The translations under genes were made by a program, and so were the position numbers. Under the pieces are notes generated by a model that worked only from the letters and a program-made list of their open reading frames with translations, had not been told where the DNA came from and ran no database searches. 64,000 nt of DNA. Origin: JAITVB01 sp031553805 (GTDB taxonomy: Bacteria > Bacteroidota > Bacteroidia > Bacteroidales > Rikenellaceae). Location of the stretch: the NCBI GenBank assembly GCA_031553805.1, contig JAVBLC010000003.1:1-64000 (forward strand), read 5' to 3'. How positions within the stretch are numbered: position 1 is the first letter of the stretch; the number at the start of each line of letters is the position of its first letter. This document shows positions 6,933 to 16,507 of the stretch, in pieces.

Positions 6933-8834
6933 ATGGGAAAAATCATTGGCATCGACCTGGGTACGACCAACTCCTGCGTAGCCGTAATGGAAGGCAACGA
7001 ACCGGTCGTGATTCAGAACAGTGAGGGACACCGCACCACCCCCTCGATCGTAGCCTTCACCGACAACGGCGAACGCAAGGTGGGCGAACCGGCCAAACGC
7101 CAGGCCATCACCAATCCCAAGCGCACAATCTCGTCGATCAAGCGTTTTATGGGTGAAACGTATGACCAGGTGCAGAAAGAGATCAAGCGCGTATCCTACG
7201 AAGTGGTCAAGGGCGACAACAACACCCCCCGCGTGGTGGTCGACGGCCGCCAATACACGCCCCAGGAAATTTCGGCGATGGTGCTTCAGAAAATGAAGAA
7301 AACCGCTGAAGATTTCCTCGGGCAGACCGTGGATGAGGCGGTGATCACCGTGCCGGCCTACTTCTCGGACTCTCAGCGCCAGGCCACCAAGGAAGCGGGC
7401 GAAATCGCCGGCCTCAAGGTGCGCCGCATCATTAACGAACCGACGGCTGCCGCACTGGCCTACGGCCTCGACAAGAAAGACAAGGACATGAAGATCGCCG
7501 TCTTCGACCTCGGGGGCGGTACATTCGACATCTCGATCCTCGAACTGGGCGACGGCGTGTTCGAAGTGAAATCGACCAACGGCGACACCCACCTCGGGGG
7601 CGATGACTTCGACCACGTGGTGATCGACTGGCTGGCCGAAGAGTTCCAGAAGCAACACAACGTTGACCTCCGCAAAGATCCGATGGCCCTGCAGCGCCTG
7701 AAAGAAGCCGCCGAAAAGGCTAAAGTCGAACTGTCGAGTTCGACCTCCACGGAGATCAATCTGCCGTATATCATGCCGATCGACGGCATTCCGCAGCACC
7801 TGGTGACCACGCTCACCCGTGCCAAGTTCGAACAGCTGGCCGACGCGCTGATCCGCGCTACGGTCGAACCGTGTAAGAAAGCGTTGAAAGACGCCAACCT
7901 GACGGCCAACCAGATCGACGAGGTGATCCTCGTGGGCGGCTCGACGCGTATTCCCGCCATCCAGAAGGTGGTTGAGGATTTCTTCGGAAAGACCCCGTCG
8001 AAAGGGGTGAATCCAGACGAAGTAGTGGCCGTGGGCGCTGCGATCCAGGGCGGTGTGCTGAGCGGCGACGTGAAGGACGTGCTGCTGCTCGACGTGACCC
8101 CGCTTTCGCTCGGTATCGAAACGATGGGCGGCGTGTTTACCCGCCTGATCGATGCCAATACCACGATCCCGACCCGCAAGTCGGAAGTCTTCTCGACCGC
8201 TTCGGACAACCAGCCTTCGGTAGAGATCCATATCCTGCAAGGCGAACGTCCGATGGCCCGCGACAACAAGACGATCGGCCGCTTCCACCTCGACGGTATT
8301 CCGTCGGCCCCGCGCGGCGTGCCGCAGATCGAAGTGACGTTTGACGTCGATGCCAACGGGATTATGAATGTATCAGCTCGGGATAAAGGCACCGGCAAAG
8401 AACAAAAAATCCGTATCGAAGCCTCGTCGGGCCTTACCGACCAGGAGATCCAGCGGATGCGCGACGAAGCCAAGGCCAACGAAGCCCAGGACAAGGAAGA
8501 GCGCGAACGCGTAGACAAGGTCAACGCCGCCGACAGCATGATCTTCTCGACCGAGAAGCAATTGAAGGAGTATGGCGACAAGATCCCGGCCGACAAGAAA
8601 GGCGCGATCGAATCGGCCCTGGGTAACCTCAAGGAAGCTCACAAGGCGCAGAACCTGGCTGACATCGACCGCTACACCGCCGAGCTGAACAACGCCTGGC
8701 AGGCTGCTTCGCAGGACATGTACGCCCAGGGCGACCAGCAGGCCCAGCCCGATCCCGGCGCCGGACAGGCCCAGGATAACGGTTCGGCCGGCGGCGACAA
8801 CGTGACCGATGTCGACTTCGAGGAAGTCAAATAA
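6933..8834 (+). CDS. dnaK: Molecular chaperone DnaK (Hsp70)
   Basis: A full-length 633-residue Hsp70. The N-terminal ATPase domain begins IGIDLGTTNSCVAVMEG and has the second phosphate loop DLGGGTFDISIL and the adenosine motif VGGSTRIPA. The interdomain linker is DVLLLDVTPLSLGIE, followed by the substrate-binding beta domain and helical lid. The C-terminus is a Q/P/G-rich tail ending DVDFEEVK, the usual DnaK end. It is an ATP-driven cytoplasmic folding chaperone working with DnaJ and GrpE, neither of which is adjacent here. It is transcribed alone: a divergent operon lies upstream and a strong hairpin follows the stop codon. Upstream sequence suggests regulation by a sigma54-like promoter; no CIRCE-type repeat was seen. 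Confidence 0.98.
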   Translation: MGKIIGIDLGTTNSCVAVMEGNEPVVIQNSEGHRTTPSIVAFTDNGERKVGEPAKRQAITNPKRTISSIKRFMGETYDQVQKEIKRVSYEVVKGDNNTPRVVVDGRQYTPQEISAMVLQKMKKTAEDFLGQTVDEAVITVPAYFSDSQRQATKEAGEIAGLKVRRIINEPTAAALAYGLDKKDKDMKIAVFDLGGGTFDISILELGDGVFEVKSTNGDTHLGGDDFDHVVIDWLAEEFQKQHNVDLRKDPMALQRLKEAAEKAKVELSSSTSTEINLPYIMPIDGIPQHLVTTLTRAKFEQLADALIRATVEPCKKALKDANLTANQIDEVILVGGSTRIPAIQKVVEDFFGKTPSKGVNPDEVVAVGAAIQGGVLSGDVKDVLLLDVTPLSLGIETMGGVFTRLIDANTTIPTRKSEVFSTASDNQPSVEIHILQGERPMARDNKTIGRFHLDGIPSAPRGVPQIEVTFDVDANGIMNVSARDKGTGKEQKIRIEASSGLTDQEIQRMRDEAKANEAQDKEERERVDKVNAADSMIFSTEKQLKEYGDKIPADKKGAIESALGNLKEAHKAQNLADIDRYTAELNNAWQAASQDMYAQGDQQAQPDPGAGQAQDNGSAGGDNVTDVDFEEVK

Positions 8835-8868
8835 AGAAAATTAGGGTTTAGTTTTAGTAGTACGCAGC

Positions 8869-8900
8869 CAGGGGCGTTCTCCATCCGGAGAACGCCCCTG
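8869..8900. terminator. Terminator hairpin between dnaK and convergent glycosyltransferase
   Basis: A perfect 14-bp stem (8869-8882 with 8887-8900) with a 4-nt loop, placed between two convergent genes 92 bp apart. No long T-run follows on either strand, but the stem is very GC-rich. Confidence 0.7.
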
Positions 8901-8926
8901 CTCATTTTCCTGGCGATGAAGATACC

Positions 8927-9676
8927 TTATTCGCCGATGGCCTGGAGTAGTATTTGGCGGTTGCGTTCCACGTTTTCATGGCTGCGGGCGTTGTGGTGGA
9001 GGTGGTAGGCGATGCCCGAAAATTTTAGCGTCTGCTTGTGCAACCCCGCTTTCCACAGGCGTACGGCCAACTCGTTGTCTTCATAGCCCCAGCCGGTCAT
9101 CTCTTCGTTGTAGCCATTGACCCGCCGCAGGTCTTCAGTCCAGAAGGCCATGTTGCAACCGTGGATTTTTCGCGGTTTGTTCTGGGCGAACCACGAAACG
9201 GGCTTGCTCAATATGGGCATACGGAAACCGTTTTCCCAGTTGGAAAAGTCCCTGTTCCAGTAAGGGATGGCGATCTGCCCCCGGGAGATCAGCCTGCGGG
9301 TAATGCAGGGCCCGAGCATCACCCGGCTACCGTTGGCATAACTGCCCGGGCGTGCAAAGTGAATATGGTCGCGGATAAAATGGCGCCGGAAGATGATGTC
9401 GCCGTCGACCTGCACCAGGTAATCGCCCGTAGCGGCGAAGATGCCTTTGTTGCGGACTGCTGCAAGGCGGAACCCCTGATCTTCCTGCCAGATGTGATGT
9501 ACCGGCACCGGCAGCAGTTTGCGCCAGAAGTTGATCAACTGGCGGGTGTCGTCGGTCGAACCGTCGTCGGCGATCAGGATTTCGTCGGGCAGCCGCGATT
9601 GGGCTGCCGTACTGGCCAGCGTCAGGTGCAACGCCTCGGGCCAGTTGTAGGTGGTGATCAACAGGGAAACTTTCAT
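8927..9676 (-). CDS. Family 2 glycosyltransferase
   Basis: A 249-residue GT-A fold glycosyltransferase. The N-terminal ITTYN leads to the nucleotide-sugar motif ADDGSTDD (residues ~36-43), the DxD metal motif in QVDGDII and the acceptor/catalytic region GWGYEDNELAVRL. It has no membrane segment, so it is a cytoplasmic enzyme acting at the inner membrane face. Galactosyltransferase-like family 2 enzymes of this size build LPS core or surface glycans. It lies 56 nt after another glycosyltransferase and downstream of an MsbA-like exporter, all leftward, consistent with a small LPS-related cluster. Donor and acceptor are unknown. Confidence 0.88.
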   Translation of the reverse strand: MKVSLLITTYNWPEALHLTLASTAAQSRLPDEILIADDGSTDDTRQLINFWRKLLPVPVHHIWQEDQGFRLAAVRNKGIFAATGDYLVQVDGDIIFRRHFIRDHIHFARPGSYANGSRVMLGPCITRRLISRGQIAIPYWNRDFSNWENGFRMPILSKPVSWFAQNKPRKIHGCNMAFWTEDLRRVNGYNEEMTGWGYEDNELAVRLWKAGLHKQTLKFSGIAYHLHHNARSHENVERNRQILLQAIGE

Positions 9677-9732
9677 GGTTGGGGATGTGTTTGTGATCGA
9701 AAGTTTGTCGGATCTTCGTATATCTTGTTGCG

Positions 9733-10677
9733 TCAGGTTTTTGGCCGGAACCTGAACCGTCCGGCGGAAATATAGTTTTTAAACCCGAAGAGGCGGCGCC
9801 CCCCGAGCAGGTGGTTTTCGACAAAGCGAAGGAAACGGTATTTGCGGCCCCGGATCTTGCGGTGTTCGGGCCACGGGCCGTCGTAGCGCAGGTATTCGCC
9901 CCACGACATGGTCTCGATGCGGCCTTGCATCAACGCCGGTTGCGGCCCGTTATAGAGGGGGAAGACGGAGAGGTTGCCGTAGTCGTGATATGTTTCGGCC
10001 ACGGCCTCTTCCTTGCCGTCGTAGATCTTTTTCATGTGGTTGACCTTGCCCGTGAGCAGGCGCGGGTCGCGGCTCCAGCCGTAGTGGAACATCAGTGCGT
10101 CGAGTTCCACGCACCGCAGCTTTTGTGTATTATCCTTCGTCAGGTAATCGCCGTCAAAGTCGGGGTTGATCCGGAACGACTGTGCATCACGCCACGAGTG
10201 GATGTCGGGACGGTTCCGCACGATGCGTATTTCTTTCGGATAGGCAAAATGCAAAAAGTCGATCACCCGGCGGTAGTCGCCGTACAGGTGTACATAATTG
10301 AATGTGAAGCCGTCGACCCGCGGATCGTCGAGGTATTTTTCGCACGCGGCCCGCACGATCGGGATGCCGCTTTCGTGCATCACCTCGTCGGACTGAATAT
10401 AGCAGCACCAGTCGCCGGTGCAGGCCCGCAGCGCCACGTCGGTCTGCTGGGCGAGGATCACCCCGCCGCCACTGTATTTTTTGGTGTCCCAAACGGTATT
10501 GACGATGCGGATCTTGGGGCTGTCGATCGAGCGGATCAGCGCCTCGGTATTGTCGTCGCTCTGGCCGACGGCTACCACGAATTCATCGACCGCGTCGAGT
10601 ACCGACCGGATCGCCTCCACGACCGGGAAGTCGAAGATCTCCGCATTCTTGATGATGGTAAAACCGCTTATTTTCAT
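9733..10677 (-). CDS. Glycosyltransferase (GT2-like)
   Basis: A 314-residue protein starting KISGFTIIKNAEIFDFP, the opening of a GT2 subgroup seen in LPS and capsule loci. A region equivalent to the nucleotide-sugar site (FVVAVGQSDDNT) and a DxD-like IQSDEVMHE motif are present. The basic C-terminus (RGRKYRFLRF, FRFRPKT) may associate with the membrane. It precedes the other family 2 glycosyltransferase by 56 nt in the same direction, so the two probably act in the same glycan pathway. Specificity cannot be inferred. Confidence 0.82.
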   Translation of the reverse strand: MKISGFTIIKNAEIFDFPVVEAIRSVLDAVDEFVVAVGQSDDNTEALIRSIDSPKIRIVNTVWDTKKYSGGGVILAQQTDVALRACTGDWCCYIQSDEVMHESGIPIVRAACEKYLDDPRVDGFTFNYVHLYGDYRRVIDFLHFAYPKEIRIVRNRPDIHSWRDAQSFRINPDFDGDYLTKDNTQKLRCVELDALMFHYGWSRDPRLLTGKVNHMKKIYDGKEEAVAETYHDYGNLSVFPLYNGPQPALMQGRIETMSWGEYLRYDGPWPEHRKIRGRKYRFLRFVENHLLGGRRLFGFKNYISAGRFRFRPKT

Positions 10678-10862
10678 GTCAGGGATGCCTTTTCCGCCGA
10701 TGAAAGTACGGATTAAAATTCAAATACGAAAGCCTCGTATCTTGAAAAACGATAAAAATGCCGGATTCCCTCCGGGTCAGGGGGCTTTTCGACATAGGGG
10801 AGGTCTGGTTTCGATTCTTCCTGTGCCGCCCGCTGGTGCGATACTCGCCCCGGGTAAGGCCG
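10678..10862. other. Intergenic region upstream of the glycosyltransferase pair
   Basis: 185 bp between the exporter stop and the glycosyltransferase start. I saw no convincing hairpin terminator and no full TAnnTTTG promoter on the minus strand, so whether the three leftward genes form one transcript is undecided. Confidence 0.4.
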
Positions 10863-12695
10863 TCAGGCGTTGCCCAGTTGCTGCATCTCGATCAATTTCC
10901 GGTAGACGCCTTCGGTGGCCATCAGTTGCTGGTGGGTGCCCTCCTGGACGATGCGGCCCTGCTCGATGACGATGATCTTGTCGGCGTGCTGGATCGTGCT
11001 CAGGCGGTGGGCGATCACCAGCGAGGTGCGGCCGGCGAGCAGGTTGTTCAACGCTTCTTGCACCAGTTTTTCCGATTCGGTGTCGAGGGCCGAGGTGGCT
11101 TCGTCGAGGATCAGGATGTCGGGGTTTTTCAACACCGCGCGCGCAATGCTCAAGCGCTGGCGCTGGCCGCCGGAGAGTTTCATCCCGCGGTCTCCCGTGT
11201 TGGTTTCGTAGCCTTGATCGGCTTCCCGGATGAAGTTGTCGGCGTTGGCAATTTGGGCGGCGCGAACCACTTCGTCGTGCGAGGCGTCGAGTTTGCCCAG
11301 GCGGATGTTGTTCTCGATCGTGTCGTTGAACAGGATCGTCTCCTGGGCCACGATGCCCATGTGGTCGCGCACCGATTCGATGTTGTAGGCGCGCAGGTCG
11401 CGGCCGTCGATCAGGATCTCGCCCTGTTGCACGTCATAGAAGCGCGGGATCAGGTCGGAAATGGTCGATTTGCCGCCGCCCGAAGGGCCGACGAGGGCCA
11501 CCGTTTCGCCCTTCTTTACCGAGAAAGAGATATTGTGTAAAATTTCGCGCTCTTCATACGAAAAACTGACGTTGCGGAATTCGATCGCCGATTCGAACGT
11601 TTCGAGTTTCGCTGCGTTGGGCGGGCTGACCACTTGGGGTTTGGTATCGACCAGGCCGAGTACGCGTTCGCCCGCGGCGATGCCCTGGTGGATCGTGGCA
11701 AAAGAGTCGGCCAGTGCGCGTGCCGGACGGGTCAGTTGAGAAAAGGCCCCCAGGTAGCCGATGAAGGCCCCGCTAGAAATTTCGCCGCCGAGCACCATCC
11801 CCCCCCCGTAAATCAGGATGATAGCCATTGAGGCGATGCCGAGGAATTCCGACATTGGCGAAGCCAACTGTTGGCGGTTGGCCATTGATTTCGAGATGCG
11901 CGAGAAGCGATTGTTCAACTCGTAAAATTTTCGTACGATGTAGTTCGAGGCGTTATATCCTTTAATGGTTTTGATGCCACCGAGGGCTTCATCGGTGAGG
12001 CTGACCATATCAGCATACGACTCCTGGGCTGCCTTGGCCTTGGCCCGCAAGCGCTTGACCACCGCCCCGATCACCAGGGCGGACACCGGCAGTACGGCTA
12101 CCGTAAAAACGGTCAACTTCCACGAAACCGAAAGCAGCATGATCAGGTAGCCCGCAATCAGGAACGGTTCGCGGAAAGCCACCTGTAGCGTGTTGGTGAT
12201 GCAGAACTGCACCACCTGCACGTCGGAAGTGATCTTCGATATGATGTCCCCTTTCCGTTCGTTGTTGAAGAAACCGACGTGGAGGCGCATGACATTATCG
12301 AATACTTCGTTACGCAGGTTTTTGAGCGTGTGGATGCGCAAGCTCTCCATCGTGCGCTGGGCCAGGTAGCGGAAACCGTTGCTCAGCAGTACGGCCCCCA
12401 CGACCGTCAGGCTAAGGAAGGTAAGCACCTTCATCAGGTCATAGTTATCGCCGTATACCAGATAGATGCAGTAGTTGAGCAACTGGTCGGCGTAGGTGAT
12501 CGAAAACTCGAACGGGGGCATTTCGCGTACGGCAACCATCATTCCATCCTTCTCAAAGAGCGTGTTCAGCACAGGAATCAGCAGCACGAAGATCAACGTG
12601 TTGAACAGTGCGTGGAGGAGGATGTAGAAGAAGTAAGGAATAGCGTATTTCTCGATGGGCTTGGCAAAGCCGAGCAGCCGGAAGTAGGTTCTCAT
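10863..12695 (-). CDS. MsbA-like ABC transporter, fused permease and ATPase
   Basis: A 610-residue half-transporter. Six N-terminal transmembrane helices occupy residues ~20-310. The C-terminal ATPase has Walker A GPSGGGKST (403-411), signature LSGGQRQR, Walker B ILILDEATSALD and switch histidine IAHRLS. It would act as a homodimer in the inner membrane. Members of this group flip lipid A-core (MsbA) or export lipids and drugs. The downstream glycosyltransferases in the same direction support a lipid or LPS substrate, but drug export cannot be excluded. The gene is complete and of normal length. Confidence 0.9.
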   Translation of the reverse strand: MRTYFRLLGFAKPIEKYAIPYFFYILLHALFNTLIFVLLIPVLNTLFEKDGMMVAVREMPPFEFSITYADQLLNYCIYLVYGDNYDLMKVLTFLSLTVVGAVLLSNGFRYLAQRTMESLRIHTLKNLRNEVFDNVMRLHVGFFNNERKGDIISKITSDVQVVQFCITNTLQVAFREPFLIAGYLIMLLSVSWKLTVFTVAVLPVSALVIGAVVKRLRAKAKAAQESYADMVSLTDEALGGIKTIKGYNASNYIVRKFYELNNRFSRISKSMANRQQLASPMSEFLGIASMAIILIYGGGMVLGGEISSGAFIGYLGAFSQLTRPARALADSFATIHQGIAAGERVLGLVDTKPQVVSPPNAAKLETFESAIEFRNVSFSYEEREILHNISFSVKKGETVALVGPSGGGKSTISDLIPRFYDVQQGEILIDGRDLRAYNIESVRDHMGIVAQETILFNDTIENNIRLGKLDASHDEVVRAAQIANADNFIREADQGYETNTGDRGMKLSGGQRQRLSIARAVLKNPDILILDEATSALDTESEKLVQEALNNLLAGRTSLVIAHRLSTIQHADKIIVIEQGRIVQEGTHQQLMATEGVYRKLIEMQQLGNA

Positions 12696-12955
12696 CGGCG
12701 GATAGGGGTTCGTGCTGAAATTGGTATTTTGGCAAAAATAGCGGATTTTTCGGGAATCCCAACTTTTCCCCGCCTCATTCCTTTCTTACCGGTATGTGAT
12801 TTAGTAAAAGATGGGGAATTAAAGTCTTTTTAATGTTTTCTTTCTTTCTTTCTTGCTTTTTATCCGTTTTTTCCTTTTCTTCGTTAGAAATGTGAAAAAT
12901 AGAGGGATTATCCGGATTTTGCCCCCTTTTTTTAACTTTGCGGAGCGGTCCTTAT
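12696..12955. other. AT-rich intergenic region with a TTTC tract
   Basis: Between the divergent exporter and the first inverted-repeat segment. It holds a pyrimidine-rich stretch with several TTTC units (about 12836-12885) and a TAACTTTG at 12932-12939 that resembles a Bacteroidota -7 box facing right. No gene is apparent; a short leftward reading frame here is lysine-rich low-complexity sequence. Confidence 0.4.
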
Positions 12956-13214
12956 TCAACATAATATAAGTTATAGCTGGAGCCGAGCGATTATTTCGCA
13001 AATTCCGTAATGCTCTGATTTATATGGATTAAAAAGCCGAAGCACATTTGTGCCCCGGCAAGCGAGAGGAAACTTAGATAAAGATCGGGTGGCGTTTGTG
13101 AGAAATCAGCCCTGCCCAGGAAAAAAAATAGGGGTTTGCACCCCGAATAATAGGTTCTTTACACCTTTGTTTATACAAAAATGCCGATTCAACATGTAAC
13201 TTATATTATGTTGA
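12956..13214. promoter_or_regulatory. Candidate invertible promoter segment upstream of susC 1
   Basis: A 259-bp segment bounded by perfect 18-bp inverted repeats (12956-12973 and 13197-13214, core ACATAATATAAGTTA). The right repeat ends 69 bp before the susC start codon. Inside and facing susC is a promoter-like TTTG (13135-13138), 23-nt spacer, CACCTTTG (13162-13169), close to TTTG-N19..21-TAnnTTTG though the spacer is long. This matches the layout of phase-variable promoters upstream of susC/susD genes in Bacteroides. A second locus at 55819-56075 shares the same repeat core and spacing. Inversion itself is inferred, not seen. Confidence 0.6.
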
Positions 13215-13283
13215 GTCATTTCCCCAGACCCACCCATTCAATTCCCAAATATTACCCAAAACTATTAACTAAAAAAAGTTCTT

Positions 13284-16200
13284 ATGAGCAGTTTGTACGA
13301 AAAACTACGCCGCCGAGCGTCAGGATGGTTGCGGCTATCCCTGGGCTTGGCCGTGATGTTGTGTGCAACCCAGGTGTATGCACAACAGCGAGTAACCGGC
13401 AAGGTCATCGACAGTAACGGCAATCCGATTTACGGAGCCGTGGTGATGATCAAGGGGACCACGACCGGCGTGAGCACCGATGCCCAAGGTAATTACACGA
13501 TCACCAATGCGCGGCCGGAATCAGTCCTGGTCTATACCCTGATGGGGTATGAAGGCGCTGAAGAAGCCGTGGGCAACCGCACCCGGATCGATGTGACGAT
13601 GGCCGAAGAGGCTGTGATGATGGAATCGGTGGTGGCCATCGGTTACGGTGTGAAGAAAAAGACCGATTTGACCGGATCGGTCGGCAGCGTCGAGTCCGAC
13701 GCTTTGTTAGCCAAAGGTTCTTCCAGTGTGATGGAAGCCCTCCAGGGCCAGATACCAGGAGTAAATATCACGACCAACTCCTCGCGTGCCGGCGGAGGGT
13801 TCACCATGGAAATCCGTGGCCAGAACTCGATCAAGGGCGGTAGCCCGCTCTACGTGGTCGACGGGATCGTGGTCGACAACATCGACTTCCTCAATCCGGC
13901 CGACCTCGAACGGATCGACGTGTTGAAGGACGCCTCGTCGAACGCTATCTACGGCTCGCGTGGCTCGAACGGGGTGGTGCTCGTGACCACCAAGCAGGCC
14001 AAGGGAGCGCAAGCCGACAAGGTGGTCGTCTCCTATGACGGCTACTACGGGATCAAGGAAGTGGCGCGCATGCCCGATTTCATGACCGGCGACGACTTCC
14101 AGGCTTACCGTCTGGCGGCCTACCTTAAGCGCCAAACCAATGCCACGACCAACGAGTCGGTTTACTCGTTGAGCGCGAGCGATTTCGCTATTGCGGCCAT
14201 CAACCAGAACATCTGGCAGCGTTATGCCGACAAGAACTATTTCGATTGGATTTCGGCCGGGTTCCAGAACTCGCGCGAACAAAGCCACGCGGTGAACATC
14301 ACCGGTAACTCGCGGAACACCTCCTACTCGATGGGGATGACCTACCTCAAGGACGAGGGGATCTTCCAGGGTGATGAGTTCCAACGCGTGAGCATCCGCG
14401 GCGGGTTCAACAGCAAGATCAAGAACATCGCTACGGTCGGGATGCAGAGTACTTTTTCGTTTACCGACAACGACCGCGGCCCGTCGGATTATATCGGTCG
14501 CGCCCTGTCGATGGCCCCGACGGCTCTTCCGTATGACGCCGACGGCAACCTGGTCCAATACCCCGCTTCGACCATCGGCCTGGGCAACACGTCGAGCGGT
14601 CCCCAGTATACCAGCGGGATGAACCCGATGTATGACCTGATGAATGTCCAAAACAACCGGCGTAACTACTACGTGCTGACCAATCTCTTTGCCGAGGTGG
14701 AGGTGATGCCGGGCCTCAAACTCAAGACCCAGTTCTCGCCGATGTTGCGTACCAACCGCAACGGTACCTACGAAGGTGTGGATAGTGAGGCCAGCCGTTC
14801 ACGCAAGGTCGACCGTGCGCAGGTAGCCAAGAACGAATTCTTTGAATACACCTGGGACAACTACGTGACTTACGCTTTCACCAAAGGCGATCACAACTTC
14901 GACGCCACCGGGGTGTTCAGCATGTACCAGTCGCGCAACGAAAGCACTGACACCGAGGTGCAGGATCTCGCCGTCCCCGGTTTCTATAACATCGGTTCGG
15001 CTTCAACGATCATCAACTCGAAGAGCGACTTCAAGTCTTCGTCGATGCTTTCGTTCCTGTTCCGCCTGAATTACGATTACAAAGGCAAATACCTGCTGAC
15101 CGTTTCCGACCGTTGGGACGGCAGTTCGAAACTGCCCAACAAATGGGAGTCGTTCCCCTCGGTGGCTGCCGGGTGGCGTATTTCGGAAGAGAATTTTGCC
15201 AAAGAACTTCACTGGCTGACCAACCTGAAGCTCCGCCTGAGCTATGGCTACACCGGGAACAACAATATCGATGCCTATGAATCGGATGCCCTGGCGAACG
15301 TTAAGCGGTGGTACGGTTTCGGCATGGACCGACAGCTGGCCCTCGGGTATGCCCCCAACGGCATCTCGAACCAGGAACTGGCTTGGGAAAAGACCCGCGA
15401 AGTGAACGTTGGCCTCGACTTCGGCGTGCTGCGCGGCCGCATCAGCGGATCGTTCGACTACTACAACAAACTCTCTGACGGGCTGTTGATGAAACGTGCC
15501 CTGCCGTACGAAGCCGGTGTCTACAAGTCGGAAATGATGGCCAATGTAGGGTCGGTGCGCAACTCGGGGATCGAGGTCGGCCTGACCACTGTCAATATTT
15601 CCAAACCGAATATCCGTTGGTCGACCACCTTTACTTATTCCAAAAACAAGAATGAGATCGTTTCGCTCTACGGCGCCAAGGAAGACGACGTGGCCAACCG
15701 CTGGTTCATCGGCCAACCGATCAACGTGGCCTATACCTACGTTTGGGATGGCATCGTGAGCGCCGAAGACGCCAAGACCGACTGGGCGAAAAGCTGGAAG
15801 CTCTATGAAGGTAACGGCAAGGTGAAAGATATCAGCGGCCCGAACGGTACGCCTGATGGCATCATCACCTCGGCCGACCGTACCGTTACCGGCCACGCCA
15901 ACCCCGATTGGATTGGGAACATCAGTTCGTCGCTGACCCTCTACAACTTCGACTTCGGGTTCAATATCTACATCAATCAGGGTCGTTACGTGTGGAGTCA
16001 GTTCTACAGCGGCTATTACAGCGCGAACGGCGCCCGCTCGTCCACTAAATTGAAGCTCGATTATTATATCCCCAGCAACGTAGTGCTTCCGCAGGTTCCC
16101 GCAGGATGGGCTCAGGTCGATATTCCGATCAAACCCAATACCTCGGCTACCTTGCCGATGCCCAGCGATAACGCGGGGCCGATGTATAAAGCCGATAACG

Positions 16201-16493
16201 CCGACTACCAGAACGGCTTTACCGATGCGTCGTTTGTCAAGGTGAAAAACATTACCCTGGGGTACACCGTGCCCAAGAAGTATAGCAGCAAACTGATGAT
16301 GTCACACCTGCGTGCTTACGTGAACGTGACCAATCCGTTTGTCTTCACCAACTACAAGGGCTACGACCCGGAATGGGCCGATGCGTTGACCGGAAATCCC
16401 AGCGCGACTACGGCCGGTGGTGCGCGTGTGCAGTATTACAGCGGCGGTCCCGCAACGGTAGTATGGCAAATAGGCCTTAATGTTAAATTTTAA
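13284..16493 (+). CDS. SusC/RagA-family TonB-dependent outer-membrane transporter 1
   Basis: A 1069-residue SusC-like protein with a signal peptide ending near VYAQQ (residue ~34), a carboxypeptidase-regulatory-like domain (GKVIDSNGNPIYGAVVMIKG onward), a TonB-box region (VVAIGYGVKKKTDLTGSVG), a plug domain (LQGQIPGV, LYVVDGI, IYGSRGSNGVVLVTTK) and a ~22-strand beta barrel ending in LNVKF with a terminal aromatic. There is no STN domain, so it is not the anti-sigma-coupled type. With the SusD-like lipoprotein 14 nt downstream it would form an outer-membrane import complex for a glycan or peptide. No glycoside hydrolase or regulator is adjacent, so the ligand is unknown. Expression may switch through the upstream inverted-repeat segment. 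Confidence 0.95.
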   Translation: MSSLYEKLRRRASGWLRLSLGLAVMLCATQVYAQQRVTGKVIDSNGNPIYGAVVMIKGTTTGVSTDAQGNYTITNARPESVLVYTLMGYEGAEEAVGNRTRIDVTMAEEAVMMESVVAIGYGVKKKTDLTGSVGSVESDALLAKGSSSVMEALQGQIPGVNITTNSSRAGGGFTMEIRGQNSIKGGSPLYVVDGIVVDNIDFLNPADLERIDVLKDASSNAIYGSRGSNGVVLVTTKQAKGAQADKVVVSYDGYYGIKEVARMPDFMTGDDFQAYRLAAYLKRQTNATTNESVYSLSASDFAIAAINQNIWQRYADKNYFDWISAGFQNSREQSHAVNITGNSRNTSYSMGMTYLKDEGIFQGDEFQRVSIRGGFNSKIKNIATVGMQSTFSFTDNDRGPSDYIGRALSMAPTALPYDADGNLVQYPASTIGLGNTSSGPQYTSGMNPMYDLMNVQNNRRNYYVLTNLFAEVEVMPGLKLKTQFSPMLRTNRNGTYEGVDSEASRSRKVDRAQVAKNEFFEYTWDNYVTYAFTKGDHNFDATGVFSMYQSRNESTDTEVQDLAVPGFYNIGSASTIINSKSDFKSSSMLSFLFRLNYDYKGKYLLTVSDRWDGSSKLPNKWESFPSVAAGWRISEENFAKELHWLTNLKLRLSYGYTGNNNIDAYESDALANVKRWYGFGMDRQLALGYAPNGISNQELAWEKTREVNVGLDFGVLRGRISGSFDYYNKLSDGLLMKRALPYEAGVYKSEMMANVGSVRNSGIEVGLTTVNISKPNIRWSTTFTYSKNKNEIVSLYGAKEDDVANRWFIGQPINVAYTYVWDGIVSAEDAKTDWAKSWKLYEGNGKVKDISGPNGTPDGIITSADRTVTGHANPDWIGNISSSLTLYNFDFGFNIYINQGRYVWSQFYSGYYSANGARSSTKLKLDYYIPSNVVLPQVPAGWAQVDIPIKPNTSATLPMPSDNAGPMYKADNADYQNGFTDASFVKVKNITLGYTVPKKYSSKLMMSHLRAYVNVTNPFVFTNYKGYDPEWADALTGNPSATTAGGARVQYYSGGPATVVWQIGLNVKF

Positions 16494-16507
16494 ATCCCGT
16501 CCCGATT

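Noticed and set aside
6924..8288. 454-residue frame antisense to dnaK
   Set aside because: GC-rich antisense frames are common opposite highly biased genes; the translation is His/Val/Asp-rich with no known motif, and DnaK is certain.
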